Part shown: piece by piece, positions 33,127 to 44,012 of the stretch | Position numbering within the stretch: the stretch's first letter is position 1 | Layout of the letters: the number at the start of each line of letters is the position of its first letter | Origin: Sthenelais limicola | Lineage: Eukaryota > Annelida > Polychaeta > Phyllodocida > Sigalionidae | DNA length: 64,000 nt | Direction: 5' to 3' | NCBI GenBank assembly: GCA_942159475.1 | Contig: OW804095.1 | Location: 150,774,808 to 150,838,807, forward strand | The notes under the pieces: generated by a model | The model's database searches: none | What the model saw: the letters and a program-made list of their open reading frames with translations, nothing else | What the model was told of the DNA's origin: nothing | Translations under genes and position numbers: made by a program

Positions 33127-33351
33127 GGGTCAGATTTTAAGAAAATGTACAATTAACCTTCACCAATTCTCTCAAATAACCCACATTTAAGACAAAAATG
33201 AGCTTCAAAGTACAGTTCAACCTAACCAAACAGATTGCTAGAATCAATGCAATGCCGAATATACTCGAATTTGTCCAAATTGCGGGCTAATTTAGCAGAA
33301 TTTACTAAATGTGTATAGCTGCCAATTGTACATTTTCTTAAAATCTGACCC
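33127..33351 (-). mobile_element. 235-bp family element, copy 18 (A/B mosaic)
   Basis: Ends GGGTCAGATTTTAAG and TTTCTTAAAATCTGACCC. The first third is B-type (AAGACAAAAATGAGCTTC). It then switches to A-type (GTTCAACCTAACCAAACAG, TTGCTAGAATCAATGC). About 10 bp are deleted near 33270. The switch suggests gene conversion, template switching, or an ancestral intermediate. Confidence 0.85.
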
Positions 33352-33430
33352 ACTTGTGAAATGCTGACTATCAGTCTCCCTCTCTCTATGGACCCACCTC
33401 CGCTGGCAATAAGATGAATATGGGTGGACA

Positions 33431-33803
33431 TGACAGTGTCAGACTGACATCATTACAGCAGACGGAGGATAATTTTAGTCTTGGAGCAGCTCGAGCTATA
33501 ATTAGAGCTGCTCATTCCTGTGGTTGGCCCGGAATTCTCGGGCAGAAATAGTCTGCATGGACGTGGGCTAATTATTAGACTAATATTCCTGGCCATTAAC
33601 GCTAATCATTGTGTTCATATGCGCTCTTATTATTAATGGTGCAAGCGACCTGATCAAGCCAGACAAGCAATTAACTAAATAATCTCCCCTGGCGGCGGCG
33701 AGCTTGTTCATCATCTTACAGCTATTATTTTTATTAGAGCAGACCCGAAATTGTTGGCCTCAATTTTGGATGTAATAATAGTAGAATATTTGATTGGCAA
33801 GAA
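33431..33803. promoter_or_regulatory. TAAT/ATTA-dense complex block (candidate developmental enhancer)
   Basis: Within about 300 bp lie TATAATTAG, GCTAATTATTAG, ACTAATATT, CCATTAACGCTAATCATTG, TATTATTAATGG and CAATTAACTAAATAAT. TAATTA/ATTA is the core bound by most homeodomains. The block is high-complexity, with no repeat or transposon signature. It includes a 9-bp inverted repeat GAGCAGCTC/GAGCTGCTC at 33484-33513. Conservation cannot be tested here. Confidence 0.35.
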
Positions 33804-34674
33804 GTATAGTGTTATGTGTATTTTCTCCCCCACATGGATGTTCTTATGTATAAGTAGCTTTATGTATGCGGGCTTTTCAGTCAATTTCCCTCTCTTCTCT
33901 ACCTATATTCCAAGTGAATGATTCAACCTTATTCTAGTTTGAGTACGAATAATAAATAATACAATTTTTTATATCTACATTAAAAGCAATATCATACAAT
34001 TGAAACATTTAACGAGCACATGTCGGCAAATTGTCTCTTGCAATAATACTCTGATTCTCTTTTACTACACCAACTATAATTGCTAACCATTTTATAACAA
34101 CAGTTCATAACAACTTATGTCTACAAGGAGCGAGCTAATAAAATACAACCATAGCGAAGCATCATCTCAGCAAAGTGCAATATAAGCCTAACAAAAAGAA
34201 AAGCTACTTTCCCACCACTGTATAACAAGCATTGCCAACAGTCAGTAGTTCCCTCTCCGTATCATATAGGAAATAAACAACAGTGGGAAAAGTACATAAC
34301 GAGTGGCGAAAAACCGCAACCTCTCGCCACAAACGTGAGATTGCCTTTCATGCAGTTCACAAGGGAGTCAGTGTCTTTTGTAGGCTTTCCCCTGTACTAT
34401 CAGACGCAACGCAGGGCTTGCCACAAGAAAGAATAATGAAAAGTTTCCCCTTGGACCCTTCCTTTCCCCCACCAGCACCTTACTAATGAGCGAGGGGGGT
34501 TTAGGCTCCCCCTCCACCCGTCCTCGGCTCGACAAAGGCGTGTGTGATATTTACGATGCATGTTGACAATGCTCGAGTGTTTTCTATAATCTTTGTGACC
34601 AGCCTCGTTCCGAGATAAGCATGTTGGATTGTGGGTAATGACTGAGCATTAATCAAGCTCTAGAAACGCTCAAG
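33804..34674. other. Unassigned non-coding sequence
   Basis: Unique AT-rich DNA with no recognised gene; it becomes more complex and GC-balanced after about 34500. Confidence 0.4.
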
Positions 34675-34688
34675 GTTGCTATGGCGAC
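34675..34688. promoter_or_regulatory. RFX-like X-box
   Basis: GTTGCTATGGCGAC fits the palindromic X-box GTTRCCATRGYAAC at 12 of 14 positions. It sits in non-repetitive sequence. Confidence 0.35.
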
Positions 34689-34914
34689 GTGTAGATTTCG
34701 CCAGGGTGAGAAGATGTTGACAATAAAGGATGGTACCCTCTCTAGTGCTAAGAGGTCTGTCAATCATATACAGTCAATTCAGTCCTTCTGTATTGGCGTT
34801 ATGTATTGAGCACTTATCTAGTTGGGGTGTGAGGGGTGGGGTGTGAGTGGGGGTGTGGGGGGGGGGAGGCAGTGCTGTTTCGTGCCCTCTAGTTTCTAAA
34901 AGCTGATTCTCTTA

Positions 34915-35115
34915 TACCCTGCTCACACACAGCCGATTTGCCCCCCGATTGTCCCCCGATTTGGGTCTCCCGATGAGTCCTAGGATTTCATTTCAAATCC
35001 TAGTTTATGTTTTTGAAATAACATAAACAAAGGTTGAAATGAAATCTTAGGATTCATCAGAAGACCCAAATCGGGGGGCAATCGGGGGGCAAATCGGCTG
35101 TGTGTGTGCAGGGTC
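34915..35115. mobile_element. Fold-back MITE-like element, CCGATTTG family, copy 1
   Basis: Long terminal inverted repeats: TACCCTGCTCACACACAG and CTGTGTGTGTGCAGGGTC at the tips, then CCGATTTGCCCCCCGATTG and its complement. The centre is an ATTTCATTTCAAATCCTAG-type inverted repeat. Flanked by TTA (34912-34914 and 35116-35118), a PIF/Harbinger-type duplication. Non-coding. Confidence 0.88.
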
Positions 35116-35400
35116 TTAGAAGGGGTGCCTTTCTAGGTCAAGCCAACTACCCGTGTACAATTGGAATTAGCTCCTCCCATTCAGAATTACAGATTAAATT
35201 TAATTCAAAATTGTTTAAACTAGCGCATCGACAATTCTGGTTTGAAGTGATTGGGGTGTAAAACCTGTTTTCTAATCTAATCCTCCTAATGTTGTGTCAG
35301 TGAAGATATCATCATTCAAACTTAGAATCAAACTTAGACTTTAGACTTTCCTGAATCAGATATCTCCCAGATGTCTCACTGCTATGTGGCACGTATGTCA
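35116..35400. other. Unassigned non-coding sequence
   Basis: Unique DNA between two transposon copies. Nothing recognisable. Confidence 0.4.
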
Positions 35401-35806
35401 TGTGTGATGTGTTTCAGGACAATAGGTCACAATTCGCAAAAGATGGACTTTGAGAATTTTTAATTTTTGAACAGATGAGATCAAACCAATAAACATGAAG
35501 GACATCTGAGAAGTGTTTTCAATATTTTATGTTTTCAATATTTATTTTTGAAGAGACAGTTTGCAACATTTCTGGAGCAAGATTTACTAGTAAAGTAGCA
35601 AAATGTACTCTATAAGATTACCTTCGAAACGCATTTAAGTATATTTAATACACTGTCCTGAGAATTTGTACATGCATTCATGCTACAAAAACGGTTAAAC
35701 TTCCCAAAAATGAAAACATTTCCACAAATGCATCTAGTGAATAAAACACTTCGGAAAATAACAATTTTGCGGTTTGTGACTCATTTCCCTGGAACAGATC
35801 TCATAT
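35401..35806 (+). mobile_element. 410-bp family element, full length but diverged
   Basis: Left end TGTGTGATGTGTTTCAGG and right end TTTGCGGTTTGTGACTC then GATCTCATATA. The interior aligns with the reverse complement of the 51937-52348 copy (for example ATTTATTTTTGAAGAGA). Confidence 0.75.
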
Positions 35807-36199
35807 ATCCTTCAATGATAACCGTCTTTAATGTAAGCACAATCCTGAACTCCAGAATTTCAGTCCTAGTTACCATAGGTAGAAGTCAGGGGCTGAGTAA
35901 TTAACTGACAAAACCTCGTGTAACCTGATGCGAGGAATCCTCTCACCTTGGGCTAGGTACACCAGATGGCTGCCTAACACTTCCAGTAACCAATCCAAAA
36001 CAAATGACACTCTTCCCCCATCTCCCCTTTTTCAAAATCACCCGAGTTTATCCCCTTCCCATTTCCCCCTCCTCCTCCTCCTTTCAGCACCGACTGTCAG
36101 CCGACATGTCTGTCACTGTATAGCTATTCCCCTCATGATAATAATTAGCTGCATTTGTCTACTTTCCACTAGCTGCGTGCGCACCAATTATATAGATGC
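35807..36199. other. Unassigned non-coding sequence
   Basis: C/T-rich around 36010-36080. A 141-codon frame at 35928-36353 runs through the promoter-like block below and has no recognised domain. Confidence 0.35.
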
Positions 36200-36395
36200 A
36201 GACGACATTTTGACGCACGATCACGTGACGACGTATGACTTCCGGCGTAGGGTCCATTTGTTTGCTGTCCGTCTGCGTGTAGGTAAGGGATCACTTACTA
36301 GAAGAGCGCGGCGCAAAAAGAGTACATTAATTATGATTTGTGTTGTGCACTGACTGTAAAGATTCGACTATAATTGATTAAAGATGGCGTCGTTG
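36200..36395 (+). promoter_or_regulatory. Promoter-like CpG segment with splice-donor-like sites
   Basis: A perfect E-box palindrome TCACGTGA (36221-36228) lies about 10 bp before ACTTCCGGCG, an ETS/GABP-type site, in CpG-containing DNA. AGGTAAGG at 36281 fits a splice donor. Further on, AAAGATGGCGTCG carries a YY1-like AAGATGGCG word overlapping an ATG (36384), followed at 36395 by GTAAGT, another good donor. This is the usual anatomy of a housekeeping promoter with a short first exon, but no downstream exon was identified with confidence. Confidence 0.3.
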
Positions 36396-37163
36396 TAAGT
36401 GAACTGGGACGCTGGGAGTTAAAGACATGAATAAGTGAGCACCTATAATGGCTGCCGTTTAGTGTTTTTCTACTGACACATCATTCATAATGACACGAGC
36501 ATTCCACCCCTAGATTTGTTGATAGATAACCCAGAGAAAAAATCCAGAGGCTTCTTTATTTGGAAAACAAAGCCCAGGTAGTTCTTCTTTCCATTTCCGG
36601 CGGGCAGGATGTTAAAAAAACAAGCCAACCTACACCCGCCGACATGTTTTCATTGGCGGCCGAAATAATATTTTCCAACACCATCTTGGGAATCTGGAAT
36701 ATTTATCTTTCATCAGCCTTGCTATTTACGAATCGCTTAAGAGATTAGCCAACCACAAAGGGTGTGAAACCGAGCAGTGAAATATCCTGGTAATTCAGCC
36801 CAGTTGGTCAATCCATAAAATACAATCCAGACAACATGCCCTTTGTGTTACCCCTGGCATTGAAATACACTTTCTATTATTATATAAGTTTTAAATGCCT
36901 GTGATCTTAACTTATCTTTTTGGTATTCAATAATTCATAGTAATAAGGATGTAGGTCATCTTTACACATGTATATATTAGATAGGAATTAACTCCTCAAA
37001 GACCAGTGTCATTCCATTCGTCTCTCCAGACTTTATGTAGTTGGACAAGGGTACATTTTGAAGAAACACAAACAATCCTGTAACAATGTTTTGATGCATA
37101 GCATCATAATGGATCCTTTACTGTTATCCAGTGAAATACTCTTCAAATTATTGCTGCGCTAAA
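36396..37163. other. Unassigned non-coding sequence
   Basis: If the promoter above is real, this would be first-intron sequence. It includes complex motif-rich DNA at 36600-36800 (GGAATCTGGAATATT, AACCACAAAG). No gene is supported. Confidence 0.35.
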
Positions 37164-37416
37164 GGGTCAGATTTTCAGAAAATGTACAATTCGCCTCCAT
37201 CAATCCTCTCAAATAACCCAAGATAGAATAGATAGATTAAATAAGACCCCAAAAAAAGCTTCAAAATGCAGTTTAACATAACAGAACTGATACTTGAAAT
37301 CAATGTGATGCCAAATATACTCAGATATATCCGATATTCATCATTTTTCAGCCTAATTTAGCAGAATTTACTAAATATGTAGAGCTGCCAATTGTACATT
37401 TCCTGAAAATCTGACC
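37164..37416 (-). mobile_element. 235-bp family element, copy 19 (subfamily B with small insertion)
   Basis: Ends GGGTCAGATTTTCAG and TTCCTGAAAATCTGACC. The copy is about 253 bp because extra sequence (GATAGAATAGATAGATT and neighbours) replaces the usual ACATTTAAGACAAAAAT near 37222. TAAA lies just outside both ends. Confidence 0.87.
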
Positions 37417-37471
37417 GTAAAGCTACCTGGGGTTTCTAAATAACATTCTCTTAATCTCTTTGTTCCATTAG

Positions 37472-37956
37472 TCAATCTCGCGCCTGTGCAGATCAAGTTT
37501 TATCAATTCCATTGTCCCGAATCATCATTAAGAAGATTTTCACTAAAGGACATTTTCCTCACTACAACTGAAAACATTCAATCGTTGATTGGAGGTCACT
37601 CAAGATATTTAAACAAACATTCACTTCTCCATGTTTTGCCAAACCCTTCGCCAATGAGGTCTATTATTAGTAATTTGAGGGACGCTGCAATCCAACAAAC
37701 CCCTTCTTCCCCCTCGCTACAGTGCAAGTATGCCTGCGCCGACCTGACAGCTGTCACTCGGGCACCCGCCACTAGTCCAGGGGATGGTACGACAGTAGGA
37801 GACAATGGTCCAAATTCATCCATACAACACCCCCGCTACCCTTTCCCTGATCAACCACTACCCCCACTTTCTACCTACCCCCCACAGCCTGTACCCCCTC
37901 CCCCTCCACACACACCCCTCCCTCCTACCCCGGACAGCAACCCCTCAGATGACTGA
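37472..37956 (+). CDS. Possible terminal exon, unknown product
   Basis: CTCTTAATCTCTTTG then TTCCATTAG ending at 37471 is a good polypyrimidine tract and splice acceptor. The following frame stays open for about 160 codons to TGA at 37954. The N-terminal part is of mixed composition (for example SLRRFSLKDIFLTTTENIQS); the last 50 residues are a Pro/Ser/Thr-rich tail ending DSNPSDD. I recognise no domain. It lies about 1.1 kb downstream of the promoter-like segment on the same strand. Against it: the C-rich tail favours chance openness and no polyadenylation signal is obvious nearby. Confidence 0.15.
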
Positions 37957-37974
37957 CTAAGTAGTAAGGAATGT

Positions 37975-38036
37975 GTGGGTATGGGAGGGGGGAGGGGGAG
38001 GGGGGGGGGCAGAGGGGGAAGGGGGTAGAGGGGGTG
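37975..38036 (+). repeat. G-rich tract, G-quadruplex-prone
   Basis: Repeated runs of three to ten G separated by single A or AGA, directly after the stop of the possible exon. Confidence 0.85.
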
Positions 38037-40525
38037 CCAGGGCTGACACACAGGGAAATGAAAGAAAGGCTTCTGATGAGGGAAGATGAAGGAAAGATGG
38101 GGGAGGTAGCTACTTTGACAAAAAAAAGATATAAAAAGAGCAGATGATGAATTAAATGATCCTTAAGGAAATATAAATATGAAGGATTGCCTTGTATGCA
38201 GGGCTTTAAAATAATCTTATGGGGTCTTGTTTTTTACCTTCTTTACCTTCGATGCTAATGGTAAACATTACAGTCATTCCTTTTAAATTCTAAAATAAAA
38301 TTGGAATTAAATAGCGACAATATGCCCTATTTCAGCGTGAAAAATAATATAAGGCCTTCCTGAAGACGAAGAGAGATGACCAAAACTATACTATAACCAT
38401 CTAAACTTTCTACGTTCTGTTACGTTCTTTTACAGCACATGTAAGGGATTTCACCGATATTAGTAGAACTGTCTGTATGGTTGGTTGCTCCAGAGCTCCA
38501 TAAATGTCCATATTTCGGTGACCCACCCAAATCCTTCACTTATTATCGCTCATCGGTTGCCATTTTCTCTATGTCGATTCGACTTCACATTCTTGTCAAA
38601 CATACAAAAGCAGCGGAATATTGATAGATTCAGTCTTATAACTCATAACATGAGTAAATATGGTAAGATTTCCTTTACCCTCAAAGCTAAAAATACATCT
38701 TTAATAGTTCCACAGAGCACAGTGCCAGCTCCGTGTTATAACAGTAGAGTGGCCCTCCCCCTGTGCCAGCTAGACTGGGCGATATTGAGGCAGTTTAAGC
38801 CCGGTCACCCGACCGGTTCTATATTAAATTAAGGGAATTAAGAGCGGGATGAGAGCGGAGGGCCGTGCAGGGCCGATGCCCTTCTGGCGTTGTGTTTTCT
38901 CACGAGCCCTCATGAGTCCTTGTCCGACCTTTGTTAATTTCTCCACACCCTCCTCAAAAACGCGCTTTGTTTGGATCGCAGCGAGGGGCGAGCCGCACCC
39001 CCAATAACATGCATCTTTCTTATTTTGATAAATCATTTCTATATTAACCTCTCAACCTCTTTTAATTTGAAAGGGTTTATTCCCGTATGTTTTTTGTTCA
39101 TCGCGAACGATCAGAGTTTTGAGAAATAATTCAGAGTGGGTCTGTGCCGATATCACGCCAGAGTTGGAAGTTTATCCTGATGTAAGATGAGATAATTATA
39201 ATAAAAGAGACTGTATCCTACATAACCTGACACTACCAGTTGTAACATACTCAGGGAATATTTTTAGAAAAGAAATAATTATCCGGCACAAAAGGTAAAT
39301 TGAAATATATGTTCTCTTAATTCTGTAGTACATATCTTTAAATGCTGATTGATTGATTGAATTATTTATTACAGGTAACTGTTTATTTTGTTTTAAAAGT
39401 AGTTTAATATCTAGAAAGTAATAGTTTGTTTGGTAGTTTGTATACAACATATTAACTATTCATATCTTTTTAAAGATATAATTATGTATACTATTTAAAA
39501 AAAAAAAAAAAGAAACTGGGCGTGTAACTGACATTTATGTACATATTTTTTATAAAATATAGGAAAGTTGCATAATGACTTATATCAGGAAGCAACGAGA
39601 CAAAGAATTCTAATTTTGCAGAAACGTCCTTTCTAATAATTGTTTGTATAATTGTAAAGAAGTCAAACATGTAAAACCATGAATAAAACCTTTTCAACAA
39701 CACTTCACACGTTTGGATGTTCGTCTTTGCCTTTGACCAAGAGTATGATAAAAGGTTTCTCAGAAGCAATAATAGAGACGTCCTGGTATAAGGCGGACGA
39801 GAAGGACCAATTGTTATTCCCCTTACACAGTAGATACAAGCTCAGAGGTTACAACTAGGTGATATTTAACATAGCAATAAAGGGGGCAAAGGTTTAAATT
39901 GTCAAACATCTTCGTAATGTGTATAGACTCAGAAGCACTGTAGTAAACGTCAAATACTTCAGTCACGAATCTTTTACAGTAATTCTACACCGACCTATAG
40001 ATCTATGCGTTCCTCTACAAAGCCTGGATTAAAAGATGTATAATAATGGTCACCGTCAGTTGTACATAGAAGCACATGATGTAAATATTCCAATGTTGAT
40101 TACACATTTACGATAATTTCTTATCAAAATCGATCTCTACTTTTGCACAATCTGGATAATTTCACAAGTCGGTAATATATTCTGATAATTTGTACTCTTT
40201 ATATTTGCGCCTATGCCCTCTATCTAAAATATCTTCACAATCTTTAGTCTTATTCAGAATAACAAGATTGTATGTCATATGAGGTAACCCTACTAACATA
40301 CCATTCTTATCTGATCTGATAGGATCATTGTAGGATCTGGAGTATCAAAATAGTGTCAATACACCTGTATTCCAACAACCCTCAAAGTCTCAAAATAACT
40401 TCCCAAGACAAAAAGCACAATTCCAAGAAATTGGGTCATTTTTGTGACTTTAGATGTTATTGTAGCCGGTAGTATACTTCTAATAATTTATCATAGCAGC
40501 ATCTGGATTTTCAAGATGGCGTCGA
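38037..40525. other. Unassigned non-coding sequence, about 2.5 kb
   Basis: No gene is supported. A more complex block lies at 38840-39010 (TTTGTTAATTT, CGCTTTGTTTGGATCGC). A poly-A run lies at 39496-39512. A 115-codon frame at 38485-38832 and a 92-codon minus frame at 39491-39769 have no recognised domain. Confidence 0.4.
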
Positions 40526-42293
40526 TACACCTCCCCCATACACTCTACTCTTGCCCCTTGGACTGAGGAGTCAATACACCTCCCCCATACACTCTACTCT
40601 TGCCCCTTGGACTGGGGAGTCAATACACCTCCTCCCATACACTCTACTCTTGCCCCTTGGACTGAGGAGTCAATACACCTCCTCCCATACACTCTACTCT
40701 TGCCCCTTGGACTGAGGAGTCAATACACCTCCTCTCATACACTCTACTCTTGCCCCTTGGACTGAGGAGTCAATACACCTCCCCCATACACTCTACTCTT
40801 GCCCCTTGGACTGAGGAGTCAATACACCTCCTCCCATACACTCTACTCTTACCCCTTGGACTGAGGAGTCAATACACCTCCTCCCATACACTCTACTCTT
40901 GCCCCTTGGACTGAGGAGTCAATACACCTCCCCCATACACTCTACTCTTGCCCCTTGGACTGGGGAGTCAATACACCTCCTCCCATACACTCTACTCTTA
41001 CCCCTTGGACTGAGGAGTCAATACACCTCCTCCCATACACTCTACTCTTGCCCCTTGGACTGAGGAGTCAATACACCTCCCCCATACACTCTACTCTTGC
41101 CCCTTGGACTGAGGAGTCAATACACCTCCCCCATACACTCTACTCTTGCCCCTTGGACTGAGGAGTCAATACACCTCCCCCCATACACTCTACTCTTGCC
41201 CCTTGGACTGGGGAGTCAATACACCTCCCCCATACACTCTACTCTTGTCCCTTGGACTGAGGAGTCAATACACCTCCCCCTACACTCTACTCTTGCCCCT
41301 TGGACTGAGGAGTCATACACCTCCTCCCATACACTCTACTCTTGCCCCTTGGACTGAGGAGTCAATACACCTCCCCCCTACACTCTACTCTTGCCCCTTG
41401 GACTGAGGAGTCAATACACCTCCTCCCTACACTCTACTCTTGCCCCTTGGACTGAGGAGTCAATACACCTCCCCCTACACTCTACTCTTGCCCCTTGGAC
41501 CGAGGAGTCAATACACCTCCCCCCTACACTCTACTCTTGCCCCTTGGACTGAGGAGTCATACACCTCCTCCCTACACTCTACTCTTGCCCCTTGGACTGG
41601 GGAGTCAATACACCTCCCCCATACACTCTACTCTTGCCCCTTGGACTGAGGAGTCAATACACCTCCCCCATACACTCTACTCTTGCCCCTTGGACTGGGG
41701 AGTCAATACACCTCCTCCCATACACTCTACTCTTGCCCCTTGGACTGAGGAGTCAGTACACCTCCCCCCATACACTCTACTCTTGCCCCTTGGACTGAGG
41801 AGTCAATGCACCTCCCCCATACACTCTACTCTTGCCCCTTGGACTGAGGGGGCAATACACCTCCTCCCTACACTCTACTCTTGCCCCTTGGACTGAGGAG
41901 TCAATACACCTCCTGCATACACTCTACTCTTGCCCCTTGGACTGAGGAGTCAATACACCTCCTCCCATACACTCTACTCTTGCCCCTTGGACTGAGGAGT
42001 CATACACCTCCTCCCTACACTCTACTCTTGCCCCTTGGACTGAGGAGTCAATACACCTCCCCCATACACTCTACTCTTGCCCCTTGGACTGAGGAGTCAA
42101 TACACCTCCCCCATACACTCTACTCTTGCTCCTTGGACTGAGGAGTCAATACACCTCCTCCCATACACTCTACTCTTGCCCCTTGGACTGAGGAGTCAAT
42201 ACACCTCCCCCATACACTCTACTCTGGCCCCCTGGACTGAGGAGTCAATACACCTCCCCATACACTCTACTCTTGCCCCTTGGACTGGGGAGT
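40526..42293 (+). repeat. Minisatellite of 47-50 bp, about 36 units
   Basis: The unit contains ACACTCTACTCTTGCCCC, TTGGACTGAGGAGTCAATAC and ACCTCC(C/T)CCC. Unit length varies by indels in the C-run and by loss of AA in CAATACACC. The usual 49 bp is one base more than a multiple of three, so frames cycle every three units; with no stop in the unit, all forward frames stay open for long stretches. The array begins just after AAGATGGCGTCG and ends before a GC-rich junction at 42294. Confidence 0.97.
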
Positions 42294-43392
42294 CGACCCG
42301 CTTGTTACCCCTGCGGCGGGGCGAGCAAGTGTCGGAGCTGGTTAGATGCAACTCATGGAGACAAATCCTATTAATTACTCACGTCCAACACACTTACAAA
42401 CTCCACAAACTCGCCGCCAATAGCTCCCTCCTGCTCCTCACCACAAACCCAGCTTTAGATCATTCAGTCTCGGGTGGAAAACACACTACTGAAGCCCAGA
42501 CATGAGACACTATTTATATCAGGTTCTTTTGTATCTTCAGACTTTAGATGTTGTCTTTGTCATAATCCTCGCACAAGTTTTTCCTAAAATCTATTTTTAT
42601 TTTTTATGGATATCTTTTTGTTTCATTATAGAAATAATGAAAGTCTGTTTTCTATGCCTACTAACAAGCGCTAAACATGGAGAACAAAGTCAACTTACAA
42701 ACAAAAGCAATTATATAAATTACAATATAATTTGTCAATTTAGAAACCATTTCATGAATGAATCACAGAGGAGAAGTTTTTCTGTTTTGCGTTTAATGTT
42801 TCATTTTCAAGATCTATCCTGAGCCTATCTGTTGGAAACAGTTAATATCATCACCTCACCCCTTATCTACTTTCCGCTGAACAGGACTTTGCAAATAACT
42901 TGCCATGCATCAAGAAAAGCATGGAGGCACAGCTGGCACTCTTAAGGTTACCATGGCAACCATGTGCTCACACTCATGCTCAAAATGTCCAATATCAATA
43001 TGGCGACTAATAAAATAAAACCCACACCGAGAGAGCTTGATTTTAACATAATCAGACAAAAACTGCCTTTGCTGGCGTCAGCCCGCCCAGAGCCTAGTCG
43101 TGAAAAAGCGCCCAGTTTATAGCGGGGTGCGTTTCTTGATTCATGTTTCCAGTTTGGATTGACATGTGTAATAATGTGAGACATGTTCCTGTTCTGTTAT
43201 TACGGACTATACTCGCATAGTATCGATCCCAATACTATCATGTTTAGTCAGGTATGAATCCTTAGTTCCAATTGTCTCTCGCTGCTCTCTCCCTCCACTG
43301 AAAGCATGGGTCTTTGTGAATAGTGTGAATCTAGGCTAAGATAATTAAAGTCACTTTTGTTTGTTTCCCATCGCACAGATTCCAATACATGT
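42294..43392. other. Unassigned sequence with a perfect RFX X-box
   Basis: GTTACCATGGCAAC at 42947-42960 is a full match to the X-box palindrome GTTRCCATRGYAAC. A 106-codon frame at 42502-42822 (hydrophobic start, no domain recognised) is not supported by other signals. Confidence 0.4.
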
Positions 43393-44012
43393 GTTAAAGC
43401 GGTGTTCCCTGCTAAATTGATCAAACATTGTTCTTCTCAATTCGTTTTTTCTGTGATTTAAGTGATGCAAAATGGTGTAGAATGGGAGATTTCAGTACTG
43501 AAAATAAAGAAAATTTGAATTCTCTCCGTTTTGTATGAATCCCTAGGTTTTTCTCGAGTTTGTGATTAGCTTATAGTGTGCACTTCTGCAGTGGTTATTT
43601 AGGGTAAAGAGGATTAATTGTGGCAATTGCTACCCTCTTAAAGACCCATTCTTGCATTTTTAAATTCCCCCAGGATTCCCAAAGTGTATGTAGATAAAAG
43701 AGAGCAATAGATATTAAACTGATTCTTGTGTACAGAGAAAGGAATAATTTGGAACATGATTTCGTTCCACACATAATATAATAGCTAATATTTTGTTATG
43801 GCCAACACTGTGAATAATGCAAATTCTCTACAAATTCTTACAATGTGTTGGTCAATAAAAACCTTTATACAAGACAAAGAAGAAAAGGCCCAACTCCTTT
43901 AATACTCTATCTTGATGATATTCAGCTGGGTTGGGAATTCATAGATCACAAAACAGAAAACACCATTTGTAAGTAAATTATTTGCGACTGCTGCTTTAAA
44001 AGCAGGGAACGC
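43393..44012. mobile_element. Possible 600-bp inverted-repeat element
   Basis: AAAGCGGTGTTCCCTGCT at about 43398 is mirrored by AGCAGGGAACGC at about 44001. Weaker inverted similarity continues for roughly 60-80 bp inward (TTTTCTGTGATTTA versus the complement of GATCACAAAACAGAAAA). Seen once; no target duplication was fixed. Confidence 0.35.

Noticed and set aside
35150..35170. GTGTACAATTGGAATTAG as another 235-bp family fragment
   Set aside because: Only the short TGTACAATTGG word matches; flanking bases do not follow the family.
40955..42505. Repeated-peptide frames (68-142 codons) in the 49-bp array
   Set aside because: The unit has no stop and shifts frame each time, so openness in every forward frame is automatic. 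No start context, splice signal or conserved domain supports translation.
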